DNA from: Acanthochromis polyacanthus
Taxonomy: Eukaryota; Chordata; Actinopteri; Pomacentridae
Length of the DNA: 64,000 nucleotides
Direction: 5' to 3'
NCBI RefSeq assembly: GCF_021347895.1
Contig: NC_067113.1
Span: 46,911,474-46,975,473, forward strand
Notes under the pieces: generated by a model
Database searches by the model: none
Seen by the model: only the letters and a program-made list of their open reading frames with translations
Told to the model about the DNA's origin: nothing
Part shown: positions 12,199 to 24,689 of the stretch, piece by piece
Position numbering within the stretch: the first letter of the stretch is position 1
Layout of the letters: each line of letters opens with the position of its first letter
Translations under genes and position numbers: made by a program

Positions 12199-12408
12199 AG
12201 TGACGATGATGATGCTGGTCTCTGTGATGACGTTCTTGGCCAGCTTGTTGAAGGTCGGGTCTGGATGGTAGTCGAAGCTCTTCAGCTCCTCCATCATGTT
12301 GTCAAGCTGCAGGACGGTTCTTAAAGACTGGCTGTCAAGGCAGCAGTTCACCGGCGGAGAGTAAAACTGGAGGTGAGTGTCGTTTTTACTCAGAGCCGTC
12401 TGGACGAA
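12199..12408 (-). CDS. plxnb2: Exon 21: IPT3 and membrane-proximal region
   Basis: Codons 1083-1152, phase 0 at both ends. It contains KNDTHLQFYSPPV, LDNMMEELKSFDYHPDPTF and KLAKNVITETSIIIVT. These align with the human segment ending FEYVPDPTFENF. Two adjacent cysteines (VNCCLD) at residues 1103-1104 are noteworthy in this normally cysteine-poor stretch. Donor GTGAGG. Confidence 0.9.
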
Positions 12409-12559
12409 CTGAAAAAGACAAGAGGAAAATAAGGGAATTTCATGTGAGAAAGGCTGAAGAAGAAGATAAACCAGCTGTGGTACAACATTTTTTAGGTTGA
12501 TTATAAGTTTCAACGCTTAATGTCAAAGTATTGGTTGCTATACCTGATTAAAAGTTCCT

Positions 12560-13190
12560 TATATTCAGTCAAGATCTTATTATGCCAGTATTTGGTGTCT
12601 TCAAATACAAAAAAAAAAACGCTCAAAAGACAGTTTTTTAAAATTGATATTAACATTTATATCACTTAAATCCAGTTTATTTTCAATATCTGGTCAACAA
12701 ACTGAAGAATTTAGCAGCGAAAACACCAAATATTGGATTCAGTAGCTGGTGGAGACCAAAAACGGAGCTAAAAGATCCAACAAAAAAGAGTTTTTTTTAA
12801 ATTGATTTAAATACCACATTTTGTATTTATATTGTGTAAATTGTGTCTATTTTCAATATCTGGTCAACACACTGACGGTTTTTATTTAGTTAAATATCAC
12901 GATTGACATTTGTATCACTTTAATTCTATGCATTTTCAATATCTGATCAACACACTGAAGAATTTAGCAGCTAAAGAACCAAATATCTGACTTGGTAACT
13001 GGTGGAGACCAAAAATGGAGCTTAAACATCCATCAAAGACGCTGCGTTTCATTGATTTAAATGTCACTTTGCATATTTATATTGCTTTAATTCTACTTCT
13101 TTTCAACACACTGAAGAATTTAGCAGTGAAAGCACAAAATATTTTACTGCTGGAGACCAAAAACGGAGTTTAAAAAGCCATCAAATGCAA
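12560..13190. repeat. Degenerate tandem repeat, about 150-190 bp unit, three to four copies
   Basis: The blocks 'ATATCTGGTCAACACACTGA', 'AGAATTTAGCAG' and 'GGTGGAGACCAAAAACGGAG' recur at about 12690-12770, 12860, 12940-13020 and 13100-13170, with some copies shortened. Confidence 0.72.
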
Positions 13191-14289
13191 TTTCTAGTGA
13201 ACAACAGCGTCTGCTAGATGTATAAATGAGCAACCTTTTGCTAACAAGTTCATAAATATCAATTCAGAAGGCGACTATTTGTTAATATTGAGATCATAGC
13301 TTGTTTCTGCTGCCCCCAAGTGGCACAAAAACATGTTATTAAATTGGTAATATTGAAAGAATTGTATGTAAATAAGAGGTTAAGGCCGAAATCGTCTTGA
13401 GAGTTCGAAAAGCCGAAGTCAAAACTCTCCCGCTAAGCTGAAATGAAGCACGTACACAAAAACTTACATAAATAACTATGAATGGGTAGCGAAACCTAGT
13501 ATTAAATGGACCTTTGGTTTAAATTATTAAAGACGGTTCCATAAAAACAAACAATTAATGTTAAAGTGCAGAGAGGGCCAACAGTTTCAACAGAAGGGAC
13601 CCACACGCACCAACATCAATCATATGTTTTACTGCACCTTAAATTGTTATTGTATGTACAATTTGGTTTACTCAAGTAGTGATTTTATGTGTGGCTAAAG
13701 GTTAAAAAGAGAATCTTTAGTCAAAATTTTGATTTATGCAGTAGCTAGCAACTACTACATACCTGTTTAATGAATGTAGGAAGTAAAAGAACAATATTTA
13801 CCTCTGAAATGTGGCAATAAACACTCAAGTACACAAGCACAACTATCTTTGCTGTCCACAAGTTGACAAAACATAAACAAATGGGATATAATCTGTGCAA
13901 AAATGCACGATTTTGCATAAATTTCGACAAACGCGAACCTAAACACTGGATGAAGCAGGTTCAGAATTCTTGTTTCATATTTCTGCTGGAGATCTCATTT
14001 CATCCCTCGGTAAACCAGAAAACACTGTCAACAACAAGAAAAAATCCACTTTTTCTATGTTTTCTGGGGGAAAAAAATGCTATAAATCAGGCTATGAATG
14101 ATATATGAAGCAACCCCTCCGTGGAAACCTCCAGGATATAGATGGGAATAAAACTGGAAAGTCTGATTGATGGAAGAACTGCTGAAGTGGAGATTTTGTG
14201 GCTCAGAGTCGGAAAGAAAAAAACTCATTTTGAGAAAACAGCCTTCAAAATATACAATAAGTGATATAAACTGTATACAGATACCGCTG

Positions 14290-14870
14290 TGAAGCCTCAA
14301 AATTTAGAATAAAACAAATTTAAAGTTGATTTTGATTGAGTTTAAGTCATTTTGGACAAATTTTGCCTTATTTTGGATACAGTTTGAGTGATTTTAGATT
14401 CATTTTTAAGTATTTTGGACAACATTTAGTTTTGAGTTATTATAGATGAAGTAATAGTAATTTTAGGCAAGTTTAGAGTATTTTAGAGTACATTTGCTTA
14501 ATTCTGGACATGTTTGGATTAATCCTAGACAAGCTTTGAATTATTTTGGACAAGTTTTTGTCATTTTGAGACACTTTTGACACACGACGAATTTTTGACG
14601 AATAATTTTGAACAAATGTTGGACATTATTTGGACAGGTTTTTTTAAATTTTAGATCAATTTTGAATGATTTAGGACAACTTGAGGTTATTTTGCACTAC
14701 ATTTGCTAAATTTTGGACATGCCTTAATCCACTTAAGACAAGCTTTAAATGATTTTGGACAAGTTTTAGTCAGTTGAGATCAATTCTGTGTCATTCTTGA
14801 CAAGATTTGTGCTGTTTTGGACACATTATGATGAATTTTCGACATATAATTTTAAATCATTTTGGACAAA
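14290..14870. repeat. 'TTTTGGACA' minisatellite array (minus-oriented copy)
   Basis: Degenerate units of about 20-28 bases of the form 'AGTTTTGAGTCATTTTGGAC' run across the segment. The reverse complement of this unit builds the arrays at 21540-21990 and 28730-29630, so this is the same family in the opposite orientation. Confidence 0.75.
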
Positions 14871-17855
14871 CTGCTTTACTGTGGATGTTTTCTTTTTGTT
14901 AGTCGGGGGGACGATGTTAATAAGCAAGATAATCCAAATTCTCAAAACAACTGAGTCTAGTCCTGAAGTAAAAGCATATATTTGCCTCAGGAAACACCTT
15001 AACGTACATTTTGGACAATTCCACTAATGTGAAAAACAGTTATCCAAGTAAAATAACTGAAAATCTTAAAATAATTGAGTCTTGTCTGGAAGTGAAACTA
15101 CACACCTGCCTCTGAAGTGCTGCTACATATGAGCACAAACAAGCTGTAAACATTCTGCTGCAAACAAGTTGACAAAACTTTACTTATTAAAGGTTGAAAT
15201 GCATTTTTTTTCTTTTTTTACATATAAACCTACAAACAGCCTGCTTGCAGGATTTCACTCCAGATTTTCAGAGCAGGTGTAACTTTTACTTCACATTTCC
15301 TCGTCTCTCAGTCTTTTTCTGCCTCCCACTGAGTCTCTCCTCTTTCTTCCAGGTTCAGACGGCGGTGTTTGATGAAGCCGATGAAGCGACTTCACCTCGT
15401 CTCCCCTGCAGCGAGTCTTTTCCTCAGAGACTCTGTTACTCAGAGCTACTCGGCAGTGAAACAGAGGCGCCACTCTGCTTCAGGCTTTTTGTGGCAGTTG
15501 CGGCTGCAGACTCGTGTACAGTACACCGAGCTGACAATGTGCATTCATTACAAATATTCTATGTAGTTAGACTGATCTGTACAAGTCTTACATTCTATAA
15601 ACACGGTGATGAAGACACCAAAAAAGCACAAAGCAAATATTTTCGGTCTGAAATTTAAGAAAATTTGAAGATAAACAAAAAAACCTGAATACCAGACCAC
15701 TTTTAACAGTTATTTGTTCATATTGGGCCACAGAAAAGTCCACAGTTTAATAAATGTCAACCCATTTAAGGGTGAACTTTTTATGTACAGATTTAAAAAG
15801 CGTGTTTGTTTTATTTGAATAAAAAAAAACACATAATATGGTCACATTATCAGTATTATTTAAAGACCATGCTTTGTTATGTAAAACTCAACACTAAGGT
15901 GTCAAATTCAATCTTAAACATTTTAATCTTTATCTTTTCTGCATAGTGATGGCTGTTTTTCTCTTGACGATTCTTAAAAGGAGGGCAAGTTTGTCGCTTC
16001 TTCCTGTTTGGTTTATTTGAGACATTTTGGAATGTACAAACCGATAAACAGAGCATTTAAAGTATTCGTTTTGTGTAGTTTTGACGATTTCTACCACCTA
16101 ATAAACCCACTTCAGCAAAATCCAGCTGCGTGTTGTTAAAATATGAGGTGTGATCATAAAGTTCAAACACTGCACCTATCAAAAGCAAAAACCTGATTTA
16201 AACACAGCGTTCTTGTGCACCGCTCCCAGTGCTCCTGCCACATTTAGAATCATTTGCGATTTCACCGTGGGCATTAAACTTGTACAGAGAGAAAACGTCA
16301 AACTGATTCAAACCTCCTGCTGAGAATCATCACTAATGACAAAAACTTAGTTTACAGCTACAAACTGGAGACCAAACAGCAGAATTAACAGCGGAAGAAC
16401 CACATGTGGCACAAACGTAGTACCTAATCACAACGTGGATTTTTTTTTGGCCACAACCACCCGATCGCTGCTTCCCCTCCATGCCAGATTCAGCATTTTC
16501 CAGTTCCCCGAAATGAAATTCAAGTGAAAAGGCTGTAATATTCACATGCAAGATCCAGCGTGTGTCATGGATGCTGGCTGCCGCACTTACAGTACAGAAC
16601 AAAATTTTCAAATAATAAAGGTTCAAAAAGTTGGGGTGCAAAAAGGCAAAGAGAAGAAAACCTGAGCTCAGAAGTAAAGGTTAGAAAATAAACCTGCAGC
16701 AGTGAAAACAAAGAACCCAAACTTTGTGAAGCTGGAAAATAAAGAGTGAGTGGAACAGAGAGGAAATGTAGCAGCACTTTAAACCCCATCAATCTGCTGC
16801 CACAGTGTTCTGGAGCTGCTGTTTGGACACAAACACTCAGAATGTCGTGTCTCCATCACTGCAGAGGACATTACACCGACTTAGATTCATCTCCTGGAGA
16901 CTCGACCTCAAACCGGCAACGATTTCACCGACTGTGGCTTCAGTCTGATTAATTCATTAGATGTTAAGTGGCGAATTTGCTATGAATTCTGGGTAATTTA
17001 ACCTATTATTCAACAAATGCCCCCACTTTAAACCACTCGGCTCTTTTCCCTCGAGCAAAAAAATTTCGCTTTCAGGAACAATTTAACAATTATAAAGATA
17101 TTTTAACGGAAATTGCAAAGGGTGGAAAAACACAAAATAAACTGTAATGACAGGAGCAACAGATTTGAGTAATATCAGTATTTTTCTTCATGTGAAGGGA
17201 TCTTTGCTACATAAATATTTGTGCTTTTGCTTCCTTTTTCAACTGATATATTTATTTTCCCTCTTACTCTTGTATATTGCATGTCCTTGGATTGCAGGAA
17301 TTGGACTGTCTGTGGTACCTACTGTTTAAAGAAATGGAAAAAATCCACAGTGTTCATAGCTTTGATTTGCAAAGGATTCATTTGTTTCAGTAGAAGTGCT
17401 GCAAAAAGCAAAAGCAGCGACAAAATGGCACAGTAAATCCAAAATAATGGCACTTCCTTTAGGACGCGGTTCCAAGAGACTTTTTTGTACGTTTGGACAC
17501 AATAGATATGTGGAGCAAATTTAGTAAGTGTAGAGGAAACCTAATCTAGGGGCAGTAACTTTAAAGTATTGTAGGGGGTGCTGTAGAGGCATGAAAACCC
17601 ATAAAAACCTGATCTTTCTTTACCAAGCATGAGATGTGTGAGGCTTTCATGAGTTCGTGAGCACCATTAGCCATCCAAACCTGTGATTCATTTGAAATAC
17701 TACAACTACTGCTACTATTAGACCATAACTTATAGTCAAGGTCTTCGTAAAACCTGCTACAAGTCTTCACCCTACATTTTAATGACTGACTTGCGGGGTG
17801 TCCCTGTTAAAAGTTTAATGCTGGCCAGCATGAGTAAATAAAACTTGGTTCTTAC

Positions 17856-17967
17856 CTCTACAGGTGTGGTGTTCTGTGAAAACTCGTCAGCAGAGGGCAG
17901 CACCTTCATCGTGGCGGTCTGGATCAGGTCAAACCCGTTTCCCACCACCACAATCCACCGACCACCG
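17856..17967 (-). CDS. plxnb2: Exon 20: IPT3 core
   Basis: Last base of codon 1045 and codons 1046-1082. It begins GGRWIVVVGNGFDLIQTATM, matching the human GGRSINVTGQGFSLIQ motif, and ends QNTTPVE with an N-glycosylation-type NTT. Donor GTAAGA, phase 0. Confidence 0.94.
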
Positions 17968-19658
17968 CTACACAAACAAGCACGAAAAGGCGGAAATTAT
18001 TACATTTGCTCACAAATTGTTTATATAAATCATTAATTTTTTTGGTATCGGATCCTTTCAGGATATTATAAATAAGAGATTTGATTTTCAGCAAATATTG
18101 ATAAGTGACACTACATTTACTCTCTAATGCTACATTTACCCTCTAACGCTACATTTACCCTCTAACGCTACATTTACCCTCTAACGCTACATTTACCTTC
18201 TAACGCTACATTTACCCTCCAATATTACATTTACCCTCTAATGCTACATTTACCCTCTAACGCTACATTTACCCTCTAACGCTACATTTACCCTCTAACG
18301 CTACATTTACCCTCTAACGCTACATTCATCCTCTAACGCTACATTTACCCTCTAACGCTACATTTACCCTCTAACGCTACATTTACCTTCTAACGCTACA
18401 TTTACCTTCTAACGCTACATTTACCCTCTAACGCTACATTTACCCTCTAACGCTACATTTACCCTCTAACGCTACATTTACCTTCTAACGCTACATTTAC
18501 CCTCTAACGCTACATTTACCCTCTAACGCTACATTTACCCTCTAACGCTACATTTACCCTCTAACGCTACATTTATCCTCTAACGCTACATTTACCTTCT
18601 AACGCTACATTTACCCTCTAACGCTACATTTACCTTCTAACGCTACATTTACCCTCTAATGCTACATTTACCTTCTAACGCTACATTTACCCTCTAACGC
18701 TACATTTACCCTCTAACGCTACATTTACCTTCTAACGCTACATTTATCCTCTAACGCTACATTTACCCTCTAACGCTACATTTACCCTCTAACGCTACAT
18801 TTACCTTCTAACGCTACATTTACCTTCTAACGCTACATTTACCTTCTAACGCTACATTTACCTTCTAACGCTACATTTATCCTCTAACGCTACATTTACC
18901 CTCTAACACTACATTTATCTTCTAACACTACATTTACCCTCTAACGCTACATTTACCCTCTAACGCTACATTTACCTTCTAACGCTACATTTATCCTCTA
19001 ACACTACATTTATCCTCTACTACTACATTTACCCTCTAACGCTACATTTACCTTCTAGCGCTACATTTACCTTCTAGCGCTACATTTACCCTCTAACGCT
19101 ACATTTACCTTCTAACACTACATTTATCCTCTAACACTACATTTATCTTCTAACACTACATTTACCCTCTAGCGCTACATTTACCCTCTAACACTACATT
19201 TAGACAGTGTCCTACTGGAACTTTACAACAAGGTTCATGAACACCTACAGAACATTAATGAACAGCTCTGATGGAAAAATGCAGTTTATTCCTGATGCAT
19301 TGAAGAGCTATTTAGTTGTCAAGCATAAATAACTAATGTACTTTAAGTGTGTACTATGTAGGGAAAATGTATTGGACTGGGACATCCCTAGTGCAAACTC
19401 TCATTGTGCTTCTCCTTTCAATTTTGGATTTATGCATGTAATTGAGGTTTCATTTAACTTTGTGCATAAACACTCTAAAAGGACGGTTAACTTTAAAGCT
19501 AGCGTGTGGCCCATTTGCATATAAATGGACTAAAACTGAGACACTTACTAAATGAATCATTCACTACAGCGTTCAAAACATCCTTGAATTCATTCTGAAT
19601 ATCTCTCTGCAAACTATTCCAACAAACTTTTTTTATCTCTATCGACTGGTATGCTCAC
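17968..19658 (-). other. Intron 19 (1.7 kb)
   Basis: About two thirds of it is the 19-bp minisatellite. The 450 bases between the array and exon 19 include a 'GTGTGTACTATGTAGGGAAAATG' type segment, related to sequence near 22380 and 61040. Confidence 0.65.
18109..19203. repeat. 19-bp minisatellite, about 57 copies
   Basis: The unit is CTACATTTACCCTCTAACG. CTACATTT motifs at 18111, 18301 and 19194 are spaced by exact multiples of 19, giving 57 full periods with no net insertion or deletion. Variation is by substitution only: CCCTC, CTTC-type and TCCTC forms, and ACG, ACA or GCG before CTACA. It is entirely intronic. Confidence 0.97.
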
Positions 19659-19841
19659 CATACGAAGCTGGCTTTGGGGTAGTAATCTGTGATCTTGGGG
19701 TTTTCAGAGTACTGGTACGCTGCTGGGATGTCCTTGGTGGTGTTTTTCCCGTATTTCACCGTCACCATTAGCTGATCTGAGGGAACCTTCTGCCCTCGAT
19801 ACCTGCCGGTCTTACAGGTGATCTCTTCGCCGAACGACAGG
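19659..19841 (-). CDS. plxnb2: Exon 19: end of IPT2, start of IPT3
   Basis: Last base of codon 984, codons 985-1044 and two bases of 1045. It reads LSFGEEITCKTGRYRGQKVP, then MVTVKYG, YQYSENPKITDYYP and ASFV. The split codon TG|C makes cysteine 1045 before GGRW, the opening of IPT3. The donor is GTGAGC. Confidence 0.93.
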
Positions 19842-19936
19842 CTGTAGAAGAGATAAGAAAACCGTGAATGCATACTTTTAATGTCCAACTGTTTCTGAAG
19901 ACGATAAAGTAAACTGTCTGAGCATGTATCGCTTAC

Positions 19937-20073
19937 ACTTCGCAGGAAACTCCCCCCACTGAGACGGTGACGTCATCTTTAGTGGCCGTGTCCAGGTTTT
20001 CTCCCCCAATGGTGATCACGGTTCCTCCAGCTGCTGGACCCTTGGCTGGCTGGACGGTGGTCGGTTTGGGGTC
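19937..20073 (-). CDS. plxnb2: Exon 18: IPT/TIG domain 2
   Basis: Codons 939-983 plus two bases of 984. It starts DPKPTTVQPAKGPAAGGTVI, then TIGGENLDTATKDDV and GVSCE, the typical IPT opening (GP-x-x-GGT-x-x-x-I-x-G-x-N-L). Donor GTAAGC; acceptor TCTCCAG. Confidence 0.94.
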
Positions 20074-20439
20074 CTGGAGAGAAAACGTGATGAATTAGTA
20101 CTTCAGATGCTGCTTGTTTTGAGTCACCTTGAAGCTAAACCATCATTGTGAAAAATAAAATGATAAAGAGGAGGAAAAATGCTCCAACGGCACCCATTTA
20201 CTTATTGGACATCTTGCCTTTGTCCTCCAAGAAATTATTTAACCCTGTGCTTCTTGGTTGACTTTTATCTTGAATTTAGAAAAAAATTGGTTGGTTGATG
20301 GTTCTTTTTTTGCAGTTTCTAGCTCAGATAATTGCCTTTCAAATCTCCCACTAGATTTCGGGGTGTAGAGGGTTAAATATTACAATATATTTGGAGTAAA
20401 TTGGCTAAATTGATGGCGGTAAATAGGACACTGCATTTA

Positions 20440-20720
20440 TCACGCCTTTACTGATACACCTGAGACTCACTGAGGCCAAGTGAGGCTTATTTAGGGCCTC
20501 ATATTGCAGCCGGTCAGATTTATGGTCCCACACCAACACCTGATGACTGACTGAGCAGAATCAAACAGTTAGGAGGCATAATTTAATCTGCCTAGAAGGC
20601 TGTTGTTCGACTCAAAAGGTCAAACAGCGCTGTGGGAGGCCGCCCCAGATGGTCACTTTAAACAACATATGGCCGACCACCTGGAAGCAGAGGAACGCAG
20701 CAGGTTCAGGTAAACACCGT
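20440..20720. promoter_or_regulatory. Candidate conserved non-coding element
   Basis: Balanced-composition, non-repetitive, non-coding stretch inside an AT-rich intron. It includes GAGACTCACTGAGGCCAAG, AGGCCGCCCCAGATGGTCAC and an E-box (CACCTG). The call rests on its contrast with the surroundings and is only an inference. Confidence 0.25.
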
Positions 20721-21429
20721 TTAAACACATCTAACATTCAGAGACCAGCAGAGTGACTCCGTTAGGAAGCAGCCGCAAGTAGAAGTCGGCTTTGTTAAAA
20801 TCAAATATAATAAAACAAGTGTAATCCAGAGAGACGGAGCTTCACTGGTAGCGACCGTGAACGTTTTTATGTGGAAAAGTGAAGATAAAAGCGAGATAGA
20901 ACAAAGGAAACAGCAAATAAATGCACTTCAACAACACTAAGGCTTCCACTGATGATCAGATCTGTGCAGACACATAAAAAAGGCAGGAACACCATCATGT
21001 TTTGTGTGTTTGATTTGCTTTCTAGTCATGAATTAAACCTCTAAAATCCAATTCCTGTGTTCCAAAGTGACATTTTTAGAAGCTATTTCCCATGAAAACA
21101 ATCTATTATTGAACAATTTGTTTCCCACAGGGAAAAATGGGTCACATAAGTAACGCCATTTAGACCTGATCTTGATTCTGATGAGGATATTGTAAAGAAT
21201 TGCTCCCTCTATGTACATAGTTGTGTTGCATGAAGAGCGATGAAGAGTAAACTACAAAAAAAAGAAGAAAATATAGGATGGAATGGAAATGGATGCAAGA
21301 AATGGATTTTTGAAGAAGAAAATTTTAGATAAATAACTGGGAGAATAAAAGAAAAAAAGAGAAAATCTATTTATACTTTCTAAATGGCTTAAATGTAGCT
21401 CTGTACAGGTATTTCCAGGAGATTGAAAC

Positions 21430-22080
21430 CCATTTTGAGCATCAGTATTATGGGATGTCTCGTAGTTTGAAGGTAAACTGCAGCAGTATAATGCCTTCAG
21501 AGCCACAGAAATCATTGGTATCCTGGATGTGCTGCTGTTTGTTTGTCCAAAACATCTCAATTTCTCAAAAATTACTCAAATATTGTCCAAAATATCTCAA
21601 ACTTATACAAGATTTTTCAAAACATTTCCATAATGATATGAATGACTGAAAAAAAAACTGTCCAAAATACCTCAAACCTACACAAATTTTTTTTTAAAAA
21701 TGATTAAATGAATGAATGATTTAAAAAAAAAAAAACTTTCCAAACGGCCTTAAAGCTTGACCAGAATGACTCAACTTTCCAAATTTAGCATAAAAAAACA
21801 GCAAAAACGACTCGAAATTTGACCAAATTGACAAAACTTGTGTTCATAATGTTCTAAATTCTGTCTAAAAGGACTTTACAAATGTTTAAATTACTAAAAT
21901 AATGACCAAAACTCCTTGGAATGGTACAAAATTATTTAAAATTTGTCCAAAATGACCCAAAAACACTGGACAATTTCTTAAAAACCATTTTCGAGCATCA
22001 GTATTATGGGATGTATCAGTTCGAACAGTAAAACTGCAGCAGTTTAATGTCTTCAGAGTCATAAAAACTGTATTCCTCAT
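21430..22080. repeat. Module-plus-array repeat, plus orientation
   Basis: The module starts with CAGTATTATGGGATGT (21443), goes on to 'AAACTGCAGCAGTWTAATG' and 'TTCAGAG', and recurs at 21999. Between the two copies lies an array of 'CCAAAATGACTCAAAACTTG'-type units of about 22 bp. Confidence 0.8.
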
Positions 22081-23389
22081 CAATCTTGTCTTATGTTTCC
22101 ATCTTAGCAACGCCTGACTCATTTGAACTTCCATCTAATTAAAAAAATGAACAAAGAGGTGGAATTAATCAAACTATAAACTGTCCTGTGAAGGCCACAC
22201 CTGTAATTAAGCACAATTTTTTTACCATAATACACATTAAAGAGGTGAGTTTTATACAATTATCATTAAGAGAAATAAGCTTTATAAGGACTAAAACAGA
22301 TTCTTGTACCATTTTCTGAAAGAACTACTCAGCTGTCAAACACACACGGGGTTGATTTTAAAACTTTTATTGTACTTGAAGTGTGTATTATTCAGGAAAA
22401 TGGGGCTCCGCATTGGCACACACTAAATTTTAAAAGACTCAGATTGAATAAAGACTTTTTTTTTTCTTTCCTGAGTGAGCTTGTCATCTTTCATTGTTGG
22501 ATTTTCTGCCAATCAAACAATAACAACCTGATAATATTCCCTTTTTTCGCCAAACTTTCCAAACTGAGAACACTTTGGCATGAAAATAATCACACTCGGA
22601 GAGTAAAATAATAATAAAACCTCCCTCAGATGTGTCAAATCAAATGGCAAAGACAGACAGGAGAAGAAAATAAAACGAGAAGCGAACATAAAACTTTAAC
22701 CGAGCCGAGTTCATTCCGTTCCAACTGCCGTCATGCAGGTATGAACGCTTTGATCACATCAAAACAAAACATATTTTAATTTCTCCAAAGCTAAATAACT
22801 CAATAACTGAACCCCGCTGTATTTAGGCGGCGAGCTCTAACTAAAAACAACAACTACAAAGAAGAGAATCAGCGGCACCAGGGAGTTTTTCCAACCTGAG
22901 TGCTCGAGGAATATATTGAGAAAGAAGCTGAAAACACACCAGCTGGTCGCTCTCCTGTTTGCTCTGGAAGGTTTTGTACAGCGCCGACAGGACGGCGAAC
23001 AGAACAAGAGGGAATATTAGGTCTTATTTTCACTGGAGGATGGAAACTTAAGAAGCCAATCTGTCTGGTGAAATAAGACACAGCAGTCGAGCGCCGCGTG
23101 TAAAAGAAGTTAGTGTGGCTGCTTGGAAGCCAAAATAAAAGGTATGAATATGAATGCGGAGCGGAGACGAACAACAATGTTTTCTAAATCAGCACAGCAC
23201 GAGTGAGCACAGCTGCTGAGACGCTCTTAAGCATTTGGCTCGTCGGCATTTCAGATTTGTTCTCACTGTTCTGGCAGCGTCGAGACGCAAACACTAAAAT
23301 AAATATCCCCAAAGAGAGACAAACTCAGAACAACTCTGCCTGGTTGGAAGGTGGGAACAAAGACAACAGCAGCAGCTACTCAAATACAG

Positions 23390-24070
23390 TTGGTGAGTTA
23401 GTCAAAGAGAAAGAAAACACTAATTCACCAGCAGATTTACAGGAGATGGAAATCTGAACAAATATATTACCAGTATACCAACTTTCTGAACCCCAAAACT
23501 TACCAACAGGCTTGAAAGGCAAATTATTTAAAAAAAAAAAATCAAAATGAAAATTAACCAAATCTGACTTTAAGATGATGAAATTTAATCACAATTCCTA
23601 TATTCTACATGTTTCATTTCAAGATTTGACAAAAATAATCAAACTGGTCCAACCACTTTCTGTGAAAAAAATTTTAAAAATCTGTTTTTCTCAGTGCAAC
23701 TGTGAAGCTGTTGGCAATAATTCAGAGACTCACCAGTAGATTTACAGCGGATGGAAATCTGAACAAATTTATTACGAGTATACCAACCTAATGAACCCCA
23801 AATTACTTCTAAAAAAAAATCATCAAAATGTGCCTTTCTGTTGGGAAAATGAACCAAATCTGGGTTTTAAATTATGAAATGTCATTAAAATCCCTGTATT
23901 CTACAAGTTTCATTTAAAGATTTGCCAAAAATAAACCTAACAGTGAAACCGCTAAAAACTAAAATTCAGCTTTTCTCAGGGCAACTGTGAAGCTATTATT
24001 ATTAATTCAGAGATTCACCAGCAGATTTGAAATTTGGACAAACCTATAAACACCTCTGAACCTGAAAACC
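23390..24070. repeat. Triplicated AT-rich repeat, about 300 bp period
   Basis: The phrase 'TTCACCAGCAGATTTACAG' with 'GGAAATCTGAACAAAT' and 'ACCAGTATACCAAC' occurs at about 23420, 23730 and (shortened) 24015. In between, 'AACCAAATCTGA', 'TTTCATTTAAAGATTTG' and 'TTTTCTCAGTGCAACTGTGAAGCT' also repeat. Single related copies lie in introns 1, 5, 6, 7 and 8. Confidence 0.78.
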
Positions 24071-24141
24071 CAGTGGGAAGTTAGAAAGGAGTATTGTCTT
24101 TAAAAATTCCACTAATTCTCCTCTAGGATGTGCTATTCTGT

Positions 24142-24689
24142 TAGCCTAGCCGCGCTAGACCCATGCTCTGAAGACGCAAGGGTCTAGGCACGCTGGACAG
24201 GGAGGGAGGCGGGCTAAAAGGCTGTCTGTCAAATCACTCTGCAGCAATTGGGTAGGTATACAGCCAATCAGCGCAACGAATAGGCTCCTAGAGCGCCGGA
24301 AATCAGAGGATGCGGTAGTTCGGTGAAGCCTTATTTATACAGTCAATGGGTTAAGCTCAAGTATATTACGGACATGTTAACAGAAAGATTATTCAGAGTC
24401 GGTGTTAATGGAGCTCAACGACTGTTGTCGTTTTTGTTGTCGACCCTGGCAGCGAATTAAATTCGTTGCCGTGGGTTGTCTAGCGCGGCTAGGCTAGTTG
24501 TTTCTGGTTGCTTGTCAGAATCGTCGCGCCTCTGTCGTCACTTAGTTACGCCCGCCTTCTGACTCTACACTTCATGGCGATTCGTCGGCCAGTTTTAGGA
24601 GCATCCAACCTCGAGGCTTACCAAAGGTAACTAGACCCACCCTGGCAGAGAATTAAATTCGCCGTGGGTTGTCTAGCGCGGCTAGGCTA
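24142..24689. mobile_element. Non-autonomous DNA transposon (MITE) with 9-bp target duplication
   Basis: The left end TAGCCTAGCCGCGCTAGACC and the right end (reverse complement, TAGCCTAGCCGCGCTAGACA) form terminal inverted repeats. CTATTCTGT flanks both ends (24133-24141 and 24690-24698) as a target-site duplication. The right terminus, about 55 bases from 'CCCTGGCAG' to 'GGCTAGGCTA', also appears inside at 24445-24496. There is no transposase. A 9-base duplication suggests a Mutator-like origin; 8 bases would suggest hAT. Confidence 0.9.

Larger units (their letters stand above)
12409..17855 (-). other. Intron 20 (5.4 kb)
   Basis: Holds the tandem repeat at 12560-13190 and the 'TTTTGGACA' array at 14290-14870. 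The remainder (13200-14290, 14880-17855) looks unique. Several short frames at 15200-16650 have no coding character, and no second gene is seen. Confidence 0.6.

Noticed and set aside
18109..19203. Possible CRISPR array or telomere-like repeat
   Set aside because: The units are contiguous 19-mers without spacers, in a vertebrate intron; ACCCTCTAACG only superficially resembles telomeric TTAGGG complements.
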